NCBI GenBank assembly: GCA_949296375.1
Contig: CASFQX010000105.1
Location: forward strand, 1 to 41,361
Direction of reading: 5' to 3'
Source of the DNA: an uncultured Olsenella sp.
GTDB lineage: Bacteria > Actinomycetota > Coriobacteriia > Coriobacteriales > Atopobiaceae
DNA length: 41,361 nucleotides
The translations under genes and the position numbers were made by a program. Under the pieces are notes generated by a model. It searched no databases and was not told where the DNA came from. It saw only the letters and a program-made list of their open reading frames with translations. Below are positions 16,149 to 23,796 of the stretch, piece by piece (the stretch's first letter is position 1; each line of letters starts with the position of its first letter).

Positions 16149-17705
16149 CTAGCGGCGTGCCGCCTCCATGACCTGGGCGGAGAAGGAGAGCGCCAGCCGG
16201 TCCTCGCCGTCCTTGAGGTCGATGAAGAAGAGCTCGCGCACCTTGTTCATGCGGTAGAAGTACGTGTTGCGGTGCACCGAGAGAGCGGCCGCCGCCTCGG
16301 CGGGGCTGCCCGGGTAGCGCACGGACATGATGGCCGTCTCGAGGTAGGACGTGCCGTGCTCGCGGTCGTAATCGGCCATAGCCACCACGCGCTTGTCGAG
16401 CATCATCTCGATGCGCTCGGGCGTGCCGGCGGCGGCAGCCAGCGCACCAAAGCGGTTCTCCCAGAAGTAGCACACGCGACCGTGCGCGGAGGGCGCGGCC
16501 ACCTCCATGAGCAGCCTGCACTCCTCGAGGCGCGTGCCCGCGCGGCCCACCTCGTCAAACGGCTCGCTCACGTACGCGAAGAGCCCGTTGTTCTCGAGCG
16601 CCGACACAAGCGCCGAGTTGGACCCCACCCGCCGCATGGCGCGCGCGTAGTCGTCAAAGCCCACCGCGTCGCCGCGCCCCACGGGCACGAGCACGCAGAG
16701 CAGCCCATCCTCCACGCACCACAGGCAGTTGCGCACCGTTCGGGCCACGATGGTGCCCACGCGCGAGAGGTAGTCGCGGTCCGCACCGCGCTGACCCGAC
16801 AGCGCCATCATCACGTAGGACCCCTCGAGCGGCAGGTGCGTGACCATGAGCTGGGCGCGCATGGTCTCCTCGTTGACAAAGCCGCCGCTCACGAGGTCGT
16901 GCAGCACCGAGGAGCCAAAGCCCACCCGCTCGCCCGCGAGGCCCAGCCTATCTATCAGGATGCCGGCGAGCTGGGAGGCGTAGTCGATGAGCTCAAGGTC
17001 GATGCCGGAGATCTTGCGGTCCTTCTCCATGACGTCAAAGCGGCCCATCTCCAGATGGTGGAAGTAGACCATCGAGGTCACCCAGCTGCGGGCGTAGCGG
17101 GCGCTGAAGGCGAGGATGGAGTGGTGGGCGCGACGCACGCCGGTGATGATGCCGTCCGCCTCCATGTCGGCGTTGACCATCTCGGAGATGTAGCCCTGCT
17201 CGAGCACCTCCTGGACGTCGAGGGCGTCCTCGGGGAACTCGCCCGCCGTGGCAAGCACGCGCTGGTCGGAGTTCAAGATGATCACCGGGTTGCCAAGCAC
17301 CTCGGAGGAGCGCCGCGCAAACTGGGTCAGGTCGTAGGAGCCGAGAAACGCGTTGAACATTCGCTCGCGCAGGAGCTCGAGCACCGCGATGCGCGACGGC
17401 AGGTCAAGGAAGAGCGCGCGCAGGTCCTCGTAGCAGCTCGGGTGGGCGATGAGCACAACGTCGCCCGACGGGGCCGCGTCCTCGGGCATGTCGGGGCCCA
17501 CGTGGACGAGCAGGAGCTGCCGCTCCCCCACGTGCACGGCGCCCGACTCCCAGTCCTCCAGGCGGCACAGCCTCACGAAGAGCATGTCGTCGGAGGTGGT
17601 GGACCCATACTCGGGGGTGAGCAGGACGTTGGCGTTGAGGAGCTCCTGCCGCGCGGGCCAGATGGCGTCGCACGCCAGCTCGTTGACAACGGTCCTCAGC
17701 TTCAT
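16149..17705 (-). CDS. PucR/CdaR-type transcriptional activator 2
   Basis: A 518-residue regulator. The N-terminal region (about residues 1-110) resembles the PucR ligand domain, the middle resembles a GAF-like or GGDEF-like sensory part, and the C-terminus is the PucR helix-turn-helix (YLETAIMSVRYPGSPAEAAA followed by SVHRNTYFYRMNKVRELF). ATG 17705 with GGAGAGGGG upstream is preferred to a longer frame that runs into the intergenic region. It is divergent from the hydrolase at 17980 and upstream of flavoprotein 2, so it is the natural candidate to switch on module B. Its ligand is unknown. Confidence 0.87.
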   Translation of the reverse strand: MKLRTVVNELACDAIWPARQELLNANVLLTPEYGSTTSDDMLFVRLCRLEDWESGAVHVGERQLLLVHVGPDMPEDAAPSGDVVLIAHPSCYEDLRALFLDLPSRIAVLELLRERMFNAFLGSYDLTQFARRSSEVLGNPVIILNSDQRVLATAGEFPEDALDVQEVLEQGYISEMVNADMEADGIITGVRRAHHSILAFSARYARSWVTSMVYFHHLEMGRFDVMEKDRKISGIDLELIDYASQLAGILIDRLGLAGERVGFGSSVLHDLVSGGFVNEETMRAQLMVTHLPLEGSYVMMALSGQRGADRDYLSRVGTIVARTVRNCLWCVEDGLLCVLVPVGRGDAVGFDDYARAMRRVGSNSALVSALENNGLFAYVSEPFDEVGRAGTRLEECRLLMEVAAPSAHGRVCYFWENRFGALAAAAGTPERIEMMLDKRVVAMADYDREHGTSYLETAIMSVRYPGSPAEAAAALSVHRNTYFYRMNKVRELFFIDLKDGEDRLALSFSAQVMEAARR

Positions 17706-17979
17706 GGTCCCTCTCCCCTCGCGCGTCCTTCTCGCCGCGCTCACGCTCTTGTCGCACAGCCTTCTCGCGCCCGCGTTTTTCTCGCCACATGATAGCAGCG
17801 TCGTGCAATTGTCCAAGGGGCAATCGCGCAAGTGGGCGTTGGTACCGCGCGCAAGGGCGCGTCTCGCCAATTCTTTGTAACCCCGTCCAATGACCTTCTC
17901 GGCGCCGCGCGCGAAACTTCCGCCATAGGGAAAACGCTCGGGGGAAAGCCAGCCGAGCAGAGCATGAGAGGAGCGCCAC
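17706..17979. promoter_or_regulatory. Divergent regulatory region of module B
   Basis: 274 bases without a gene, holding promoters for PucR 2 and the hydrolase. TCGTGCAATTG at 17801 and GGCAATCGCGCAA near 17819 are related half-sites that could bind PucR 2. Several TTCTCGCC motifs and a CGAGAAGGAC copy (17725-17734, reverse) also occur. AGAGGAG precedes the hydrolase ATG. Confidence 0.45.
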
Positions 17980-19773
17980 ATGGCCGAGAAGCAGCCGGGC
18001 ATCGTCAAAAAGATGACCTTTGGCGGCGAGGAGTTCGAGGTGCCCTTTGCCAAGGGCAACCCGGGCAAGTCGCGCGAGGAGCTCGAGGAGATCAAGCGCC
18101 GCCTGGCCGAGGACCCCGACGCCGGCGACGGCGAGATGGTGGCTACGATGGGCTTCTGCGCCCCGTACCAGCCGCACACCTACATGACCGACATCCCCGG
18201 CGTCATGTGCGAGCGCGACCAGGCCTGCGTCCTGCGCGACGGCACCACCATCTACGCGGACATCTACCGCCCCGCCAACACCACCGAGAAGGTTCCCGTC
18301 ATCTGCGTCTTTGCCCCGTTTGGCAAGAACCCCTCCGAGGGCATGGACTCCTGGCAGCTCATGGGCGTGCCGCCCAAGACGGTCTCCCAGTACGCCAAGT
18401 TCGAGGCCCCCGACCCCGGCTACTGGTGCCACTACGGCTACGCCGTGGCCAACGTGGACCCGCGCGGCGTGGGCAACTCCGAGGGCGACGTCTACCTCTG
18501 GGGCAGCCAGGACGCCCAGGACGGCTATGACTTCATCGAGTGGATCACCGCCCAGGAGTGGTGCAACGGCAAGGCCACGATGATCGGCAACTCCGGCGTG
18601 TGCATGGCGCACTGGCGCATCGCCGCCACGCGTCCGCCCCACCTCGCCTGCCTCGCCGCCTGGGAGGGCCAGGGCGACCTCTACCGCGAGTCCTACTACT
18701 GCGGCGGCATCCCCAACCCCGACTACGAGACCCACATCATCCAGGCCCTTGCCGTCAACAACTACATCGAGGACACGCCGGCCATGGTTGCCAAGTATCC
18801 CCTGATGAACGCCTACTACAAGGACAAGATCGTCGACTGGAACAAGATTCGCATCCCCACGTACGTGACGGCCGGCTGGGTCCACCACCACCTGCGCGGC
18901 GCCTTCGAGGGCTTCCGTCGCATCCGCTCGCCCAAGAAGTGGATGCGCGCGCACCGCGACTTCGAGTGGCCCGACAGCTACAAGCCCGAGAACCTCGAGG
19001 ACCTGCGCCGCTTCTTCGACCGCTACTGCAAGGACATCCACAACGGCTGGGAGATGACGCCGCGCGTGCGCATCGACGTCATGGACGGCTATGACTACGA
19101 CTACGCCGACCGTCGCCCCGAGGAGTCCTTCCCGCTCAAGCGCACCGAGTACAAGAAGCTCTACCTCAACGCCGCCGACGGCTCCGCGAGCTTTGAGAAC
19201 CCCGAGCAGGAGGCCGAGGTCGTCTACGACCCCAAGACCGAGACCACCACGTTCACCTACCAGTTCACCGAGGACACCGAGATCACGGGCTTCATGAAGC
19301 TGCACCTCAACGTGGAGTGCCGCGGCTACGACAACATGGACCTCTTCCCCTGGGTCATCAAGCTCGACAAGGACGGCAACTACGTGCCCATCCGCGTCAT
19401 GGGCGCGCCCTTCCGCGGCGCCTGGGGATTCCTGCGCTGCAGCCACCGCGAGCTCGATCCCAAGTACGCGAGCGACTTCCAGCCGGTGCACGCGCACACC
19501 AAGGAGGAGCGCATGCAGCCCGGCGAGATCGTGCCCGTTGACGTTGAGATGTACCCGCACTCCCGCTTCTGGCACAAGGGCGAGAAGATCCAGGTGGTCG
19601 TGGCCGGCCGCTTCATCAAGACCGAGTGGTTCCACGACAACGACATGAACCACAAGACCGACAACGGCGACGGCATGCACGTCATCCACACCGGCGGCGA
19701 GCACGACTCCTACCTGCAGATCCCTGTGGTTCCGCCCAAGTACCAGGTTGGCGACTACATCTACCGCGGCTAG
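17980..19773 (+). CDS. CocE/NonD-family alpha/beta hydrolase (S15-like)
   Basis: A 597-residue hydrolase, first gene of module B. The N-terminal S15 alpha/beta-hydrolase domain has ADIYRPANTTEKVPVICVFAP near residue 90, the DPRGVGNSEG oxyanion-side block near 160 and the nucleophile elbow MIGNSGVCMAHW near 205 (Ser in GNSG; the usual GxSYxG is altered). The C-terminal PepX_C-like beta-sandwich (about 380-590) contains HPHSRFWHKGEKI-like residues. Such enzymes cleave esters or amides, for example cocaine esterase, acylases and Xaa-Pro peptidases. No secretion signal is visible. It probably opens the pathway by releasing an acyl or amide part from the substrate; which bond is unknown. Confidence 0.85.
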   Translation: MAEKQPGIVKKMTFGGEEFEVPFAKGNPGKSREELEEIKRRLAEDPDAGDGEMVATMGFCAPYQPHTYMTDIPGVMCERDQACVLRDGTTIYADIYRPANTTEKVPVICVFAPFGKNPSEGMDSWQLMGVPPKTVSQYAKFEAPDPGYWCHYGYAVANVDPRGVGNSEGDVYLWGSQDAQDGYDFIEWITAQEWCNGKATMIGNSGVCMAHWRIAATRPPHLACLAAWEGQGDLYRESYYCGGIPNPDYETHIIQALAVNNYIEDTPAMVAKYPLMNAYYKDKIVDWNKIRIPTYVTAGWVHHHLRGAFEGFRRIRSPKKWMRAHRDFEWPDSYKPENLEDLRRFFDRYCKDIHNGWEMTPRVRIDVMDGYDYDYADRRPEESFPLKRTEYKKLYLNAADGSASFENPEQEAEVVYDPKTETTTFTYQFTEDTEITGFMKLHLNVECRGYDNMDLFPWVIKLDKDGNYVPIRVMGAPFRGAWGFLRCSHRELDPKYASDFQPVHAHTKEERMQPGEIVPVDVEMYPHSRFWHKGEKIQVVVAGRFIKTEWFHDNDMNHKTDNGDGMHVIHTGGEHDSYLQIPVVPPKYQVGDYIYRG

Positions 19774-19775
19774 GT

Positions 19776-19850
19776 GATCCAAAAGGGGACAGACCCCTTT
19801 TGAAGCATTTTGAAAAAACGATCCAAAAGGGGTCTGTCCCCTTTTGGATC
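19776..19850. repeat. 75-bp double palindrome upstream of the second ACP gene
   Basis: Copy one starts at 19776 (GATCC AAAAGGGG, loop ACAGA) and copy two is 19820-19850 (loop TCTGT), in opposite orientation with an A-rich linker. Compared with the minus-strand reading of 3148-3220 it differs by only a few bases and two extra A residues. In both places it ends about 20 bases before an ACP start codon and points the same way relative to that gene. Confidence 0.87.
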
Positions 19851-19869
19851 ACAACGGAAAGGAAGCAAG

Positions 19870-20121
19870 ATGAACGAGTTCCAGGAAGAGGTCGTGGACA
19901 TCCTCAAGAACAAGGCCGCCGAGCTCTTTGGCGTGGACGCGGAGTCGCTGTCCGCCGAGACCAGCTTTGTTGACGACCTGCACTGCAAGTCCGTCAACAT
20001 CGTGCAGTTTGCCTCCGCGCTCGAGGACGAGTACGAGGTCGAGGTCCCCTACATGCAGCTCAACAAGTGCAAGACCTTTGCCGACGCCGCCAAGTTCGTG
20101 GACGACGCCCTCTCCATGTAG
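19870..20121 (+). CDS. Acyl carrier protein, divergent (module B)
   Basis: An 83-residue ACP. The phosphopantetheine site is Ser41 in DLHCKSVNIVQF, where Lys-Ser-Val replaces Asp-Ser-Leu. Helix II (ASALEDEYEVEVPYMQL) and the final helix (KTFADAAKFVDDAL) match the family. GGAAAGGAAG precedes ATG 19870. It lies 96 bases downstream of the hydrolase and before a phosphate acyltransferase, the same position as the ACP in module A. The two ACPs share little outside the fold, so they were either acquired separately or duplicated long ago. Confidence 0.88.
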   Translation: MNEFQEEVVDILKNKAAELFGVDAESLSAETSFVDDLHCKSVNIVQFASALEDEYEVEVPYMQLNKCKTFADAAKFVDDALSM

Positions 20122-20126
20122 CGAAC

Positions 20127-20173
20127 AGGGCCCGACGGAGCCGTCCTTCTCGGCTGCCGTTGGGCCCTTTTTC
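20127..20173 (+). terminator. Intrinsic terminator or attenuator after the second ACP
   Basis: AGGGCCCGACGG (20127-20138) pairs, with one G-U pair, with CCGTTGGGCCCT (20157-20168), and AGCCG/CGGCT pairs inside; TTTTTCT follows. The loop carries GTCCTTCTCG. Since the acyltransferase starts 18 bases later, it would make ACP more abundant than the downstream enzymes. Confidence 0.82.
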
Positions 20174-20190
20174 TATAGAAAGGACCTGAC

Positions 20191-21186
20191 ATGACGCTTA
20201 TCGAGAAGCTCATCGAGGACGCCAAGGCCGCCCCCTCCCGCCGCGTTGCCCTGCCGGAGTGCGAGGCCGTAAAGACCCTGCTCGCCGCGCGCCGCGTGCT
20301 CGACGAGGGCGTGGGCACCCCCGTGCTCGTAAGCCCGCGCGAGGTGATTGAGGCCACGGCCGCCGAGGCGGGCGTCTCGCTCGACGGCATGGAGATCGTC
20401 GACAGCTCCGACGAGGCCGCGGCCGACGCCCTGGCCGAGCGCTACATGGCCGGAGGCGCGCGCCTGCTCTCCGCCAAGGGAACCCGCCGCAAGATCAAGA
20501 ACCCCATGTGGTACGCCATGGTCATGGAGGAGCTCGGCGACGTGGACTGCACCTTCTGCGGCCACACCAACACCACCGGCGACGTCCTCATGGCCGCGCA
20601 GACCATCATCGGCCTCAAGGAGGGCGTGGACGTCCCGTCCATCTTCGCCCTGGTGGAGACCGAGGGCTTTGACGGCCCCGAGGGCAACGTGATCTGCTTT
20701 GCCGACTGCGGCCTCAACCCCGAGCCCACGACCTCCGAGCTGGCCTCCATTGCCATCTCGGCCGCCGACAACGTGGCCTCCATCATGGGCTGGGAGCCGC
20801 GCGTGGGATTTCTCTCCTACTCCACCTGCGGCTCGGGCGCCGGCAGCTCGGTCGAGCGCGTGAACGAGGCGATCTTGCTCGTCCACGAGCGCAGGCCCGA
20901 CATCGCCGCCGATGGCGAGTTCCAGCTCGACGCCGCCATTGACGCAGCCGTTGCCGCCAAGAAGGTGGGCCGCGAGTCTGCCGTGGCGGGTCGTGCCAAC
21001 GTGCTCATCTTCCCGGACCTCAACTCCGCCAACCTCGCGGTGAAGATCGTCCAGCGCTTTGCCCACGGCGCGGCCTATGGCCACACGCTCTCCGGCTTCA
21101 AGTGCCCCGTGGCCGACTCCTCCCGCGGCGCCACCGTCGACGAGATCGTCGGCGACATCGCGATGCTCGTCCTCTCCGCCCGCTAA
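20191..21186 (+). CDS. Phosphate acyltransferase, Pta/Ptb family (module B)
   Basis: A 331-residue paralogue of 1886-2890 with the same predicted role: acyl-thioester plus phosphate to acyl phosphate. Blocks: RRVALPECEAVKTLLAARRV near residue 17, GDVDCTFCGHTNTTGDVLMA near 113, ADGEFQLDAAIDAAVAAKK near 240, AGRANVLIFPDLNSANLAVK near 268, and the C-terminal DSSRGATVDEIV (the SRG motif is intact here). AGAAAGGA precedes ATG 20191. It sits between ACP and acyl kinase, as in module A. Acyl-ACP is a possible donor because of that repeated order; CoA thioesters are the known family substrates. Confidence 0.9.
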   Translation: MTLIEKLIEDAKAAPSRRVALPECEAVKTLLAARRVLDEGVGTPVLVSPREVIEATAAEAGVSLDGMEIVDSSDEAAADALAERYMAGGARLLSAKGTRRKIKNPMWYAMVMEELGDVDCTFCGHTNTTGDVLMAAQTIIGLKEGVDVPSIFALVETEGFDGPEGNVICFADCGLNPEPTTSELASIAISAADNVASIMGWEPRVGFLSYSTCGSGAGSSVERVNEAILLVHERRPDIAADGEFQLDAAIDAAVAAKKVGRESAVAGRANVLIFPDLNSANLAVKIVQRFAHGAAYGHTLSGFKCPVADSSRGATVDEIVGDIAMLVLSAR

Positions 21187-21195
21187 CGGCGAGAC

Positions 21196-21255
21196 GTGAC
21201 AAATCACCCTGTCACCAGTGTCACGTGTGACAAATAAACCTGTCACCAACGTCAC
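21196..21255. repeat. Two tandem GTGACAAAT palindromes
   Basis: Near-identical 29-bp elements at 21196-21224 and 21227-21255, each starting GTGACAAAT, containing CCTGTCACC and ending GTCAC. The ends are inverted repeats of each other. They follow the acyltransferase stop by nine bases and belong with the window's other CTGTC-centred palindromes. Confidence 0.75.
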
Positions 21256-21279
21256 ATTTGGACCAAACGCACAAAGACG

Positions 21280-21319
21280 GCGGGCCCCTCGTAGCAGACA
21301 ATCGCCCCGAGGGGCCCGC
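21280..21319 (+). other. Leader hairpin before the second acyl kinase
   Basis: GCGGGCCCCTCG (21280-21291) pairs exactly with CGAGGGGCCCGC (21308-21319). It ends six bases before the ribosome site AAAGGA (21325-21330). There is no U-run, so it looks like an mRNA structure affecting translation or processing rather than a terminator. Confidence 0.6.
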
Positions 21320-21335
21320 GCAAGAAAGGAACCCC

Positions 21336-22457
21336 ATGGGATACAAGATCCTCACGCTCTCCCCTGGCTCCACCTCCACCAAGGTGGCCGTCTTCGACGG
21401 GACCGAGGCGCTCTTCCGCCTCAACGTCACGCACCCCGCAGACGAGCTTGCCTCCTTTGAGAACGCCGCCGACCAGTTTGAGTACCGTCGCGACACGATC
21501 CTTGCCGCCCTTGACGAGCAGGGCATCAAGCTCGAGGATATCGACGCCTTCTCCGGCTACTGCGGAGCGATGGGCCCCACCGTCGGCGGCATCTTCGCCA
21601 TCGACGACACCGTCTGCGAGCACGTCATGAACGCGGGCGTCAACCACCCCGCCATCCTGGGCGCCCCGCTGCTGCACGCCTTTGCCCGGGCAACCGACAA
21701 GCCTGCCTACGCCGTCAACCAGCCGGACACCGACGAGCTCGCCGACGTGGCGCGCATCACGGGCTTCCCGGGCGTCTACCGCAAGAGCCACGTCCACTGC
21801 CTCAACCAGAAGGAGTGCGCCATCCGCTGCGCCGAGGAGCTCGGCCTCACCTACGAGACCGGCAACTTCATCGTGGCTCACGTGGGCGGCGGCCTCTCGG
21901 TTGCCTGCCACGACCACGGCCGCATGGTCGACACCAACGACGTGCTCGAGGGCTCCGGCCCGTTTGCGCCCAACCGCTCCGGCGACGCGCCGCTCAAGCC
22001 CGTCGTGAAGCTCGCCTACTCCGGCGCCACCAAGAAGGAGCTCGACGGCGTCATCGGCAAGACGGGCGGCCTCCTCGGTCTTCTCGGCACCGACGACGCG
22101 CGCCAGATCACGGCTCGCATCGAGGCCGGCGACGAGTGGGCGGCGGTTGTCTACGACGCCATGGCCTACCAGGTTGCCAAGGCCATCGGCGCCTTTGCCG
22201 CGGTTCTCGCGGGCAAGGTCGACGGCATCGTGCTCACCGGCGGTGTGTCTCACGACCCGCGCTTCGTGTCCTACGTGACCGAGCGCGTAGGCTGGATCGC
22301 CCCCGTGAAGGTCTACGCCGGCGACTTTGAGATGGACGCGCTCGCCTCCGGCGCCATCCGCGCGCTCGAGGGCACCGAGGACGTCATGAACTACACCGGA
22401 GAGCCCAGCTGGCAGGGCTTTACCATGGACGGCGCACTTTCGGACGTGGAGGGATAG
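21336..22457 (+). CDS. Butyrate-kinase-like protein with altered active-site residues (module B)
   Basis: A 373-residue acyl-kinase homologue. The fold motifs are there: SPGSTSTKVAVF at the N-terminus, VAHVGGGLSVACHDHGRMVD near 195, GPFAPNRSG near 230 and a late GGVSHDPRF. Two conserved positions differ from butyrate kinases and from the paralogue at 775-1884: the first-loop NPGS is SPGS (Ser9), and the GRGG block is GYCG (Tyr75 in place of Arg). That Arg corresponds by position to a phosphate-binding catalytic residue of the family, so activity may be changed or lost. ATG 21336 with AAAGGA is preferred to a frame running upstream through the palindromes. The MFS gene follows after six bases. 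Confidence 0.87.
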   Translation: MGYKILTLSPGSTSTKVAVFDGTEALFRLNVTHPADELASFENAADQFEYRRDTILAALDEQGIKLEDIDAFSGYCGAMGPTVGGIFAIDDTVCEHVMNAGVNHPAILGAPLLHAFARATDKPAYAVNQPDTDELADVARITGFPGVYRKSHVHCLNQKECAIRCAEELGLTYETGNFIVAHVGGGLSVACHDHGRMVDTNDVLEGSGPFAPNRSGDAPLKPVVKLAYSGATKKELDGVIGKTGGLLGLLGTDDARQITARIEAGDEWAAVVYDAMAYQVAKAIGAFAAVLAGKVDGIVLTGGVSHDPRFVSYVTERVGWIAPVKVYAGDFEMDALASGAIRALEGTEDVMNYTGEPSWQGFTMDGALSDVEG

Positions 22458-22463
22458 GAACCT

Positions 22464-23732
22464 ATGACCGATAAGAACATCGAGAAGGGCGAGAAGGGCG
22501 GCTTTCACTACGCCTACGCCATCGTCGCGTCCTGCGTGGCGATAACGTTTCTGCCGTGCGCGCTCGTGCTCTCGTGCGCGGGCATCTTCTTCACGCCCGT
22601 CTCTCAGTACTTTGGCGTGGCGACGGCGGAGTTCACGCTGTACTTCTCGGTGCTCAACATCGCCCAGATGCTCACGCTGCCCGTGGCAGGAAAGCTCCTC
22701 TCGCGCCTGGACGCCCGCGTGGTGCTCTCCGCAGCGGTGGTCCTGTGCGCCCTGGGACTGGTGGGCATGAGTGCCTGCCAGGCCATGTGGCAGTTCTACG
22801 TCTGCGGCGCCGTGCTTGGCGTGGGCGTGTGCCCGCTCATCTACCTCTCCGTCCCCACCCTCGTGAACGCCTGGTGCGTCAAGCGCGTGGGCTTCTTCGT
22901 GGGCCTGTGCATGGCGTTCACCGGCATTGGCGGCGTGGTCTTCAACCCGGTGGGAACCGCCCTCATCAACAGCGGCGCCGAGGGCTGGCGCACGGCCTAC
23001 CTCGTCTTTGCCGCCATCGTTGCCGTGGGCACGCTGCCCTTCACGCTCTTTGTGGTGCGCAGCCGACCCGAGGACAAGGGGCTTGCCCCCTACGGCGCGG
23101 GCGAGGCCCAGGAAGGCGGCGAGGCGAGCGAGCTCTCCGGCGTCCCCGCCGCCCAGGCCATGCGCATGCCGGCGTTCTTCGCGCTTGCGGCCTTCTGCGG
23201 CGTGATCACGCTCAACCAGACGATCTACCAGTTCCTTGCCGGCTACGCCCAGTCCTTTGCCAAGACGATGCCCGCCATCGCCGCGGCCTCCGGCGTGGTG
23301 GCGAGCGCCGCGATGGGCGGCCAGGCCGTGGGCAAGGTCCTTCTCGGCGCCATCAACGACCGCTCCGTCCACCTGGGCGTCTTCGTGGGCATCTGCGCGG
23401 GCGCCGCGGGCGTCACGCTCATGTGGCTCTTCCCGGGCACGCTCGCCCTGCTCCTGGTGGGCGCCTTCCTGTTTGGCGTGGTCTACGCCATGACCACGGT
23501 GCAGACGCCGCTGCTGGTGCGCACGGTCTTCGGCAGCGCCGACTACACCAACATCTACTCGCGCGTCTCCATGGTGGGCTCGCTCATGTCCGCCGTGGCC
23601 GCGGTGCTCTGGGGACTTGTCGTCGATTCCGCCGGCGGCTACCCGCTCATGTTTGTGCTGGGCTACGTCTGTATGGCAATCTGCCTCGTGCTCGCGCTCT
23701 TCTCGCTGCGCGCGAGGCCTGTGCTTGACTAG
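22464..23732 (+). CDS. MFS transporter, probably OFA/monocarboxylate-like
   Basis: A 422-residue major facilitator with about twelve membrane helices and a central loop near residues 195-225. The first helix block (FHYAYAIVASCVAITFLPCA) and GLCMAFTGIGGVVFNPVGTAL resemble the oxalate:formate antiporter/monocarboxylate group. It starts six bases after the acyl kinase and ends the module B operon. By context it would import the substrate or export the carboxylic acid product; direction and cargo are not readable from sequence. Confidence 0.87.
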   Translation: MTDKNIEKGEKGGFHYAYAIVASCVAITFLPCALVLSCAGIFFTPVSQYFGVATAEFTLYFSVLNIAQMLTLPVAGKLLSRLDARVVLSAAVVLCALGLVGMSACQAMWQFYVCGAVLGVGVCPLIYLSVPTLVNAWCVKRVGFFVGLCMAFTGIGGVVFNPVGTALINSGAEGWRTAYLVFAAIVAVGTLPFTLFVVRSRPEDKGLAPYGAGEAQEGGEASELSGVPAAQAMRMPAFFALAAFCGVITLNQTIYQFLAGYAQSFAKTMPAIAAASGVVASAAMGGQAVGKVLLGAINDRSVHLGVFVGICAGAAGVTLMWLFPGTLALLLVGAFLFGVVYAMTTVQTPLLVRTVFGSADYTNIYSRVSMVGSLMSAVAAVLWGLVVDSAGGYPLMFVLGYVCMAICLVLALFSLRARPVLD

Positions 23733-23756
23733 CACGGCTCCCAGGAGCTCCTCTCC

Positions 23757-23786
23757 GCCCCGGTTGGTTCCCTCGCCAACCGGGGC
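23757..23786 (+). terminator. Hairpin ending module B
   Basis: GCCCCGGTTGG (23757-23767) pairs exactly with CCAACCGGGGC (23776-23786), followed by ATCTCTATG. It is 24 bases after the MFS stop. The U-tract is weak. Confidence 0.7.
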
Positions 23787-23796
23787 ATCTCTATGC

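Noticed and set aside
17404-19782. 792-residue open frame antisense to the hydrolase
   Set aside because: Low-complexity Val/Ala/Gly/Leu/His composition typical of the reverse complement of GC-rich genes; no ribosome site; the plus-strand gene has clear motifs.
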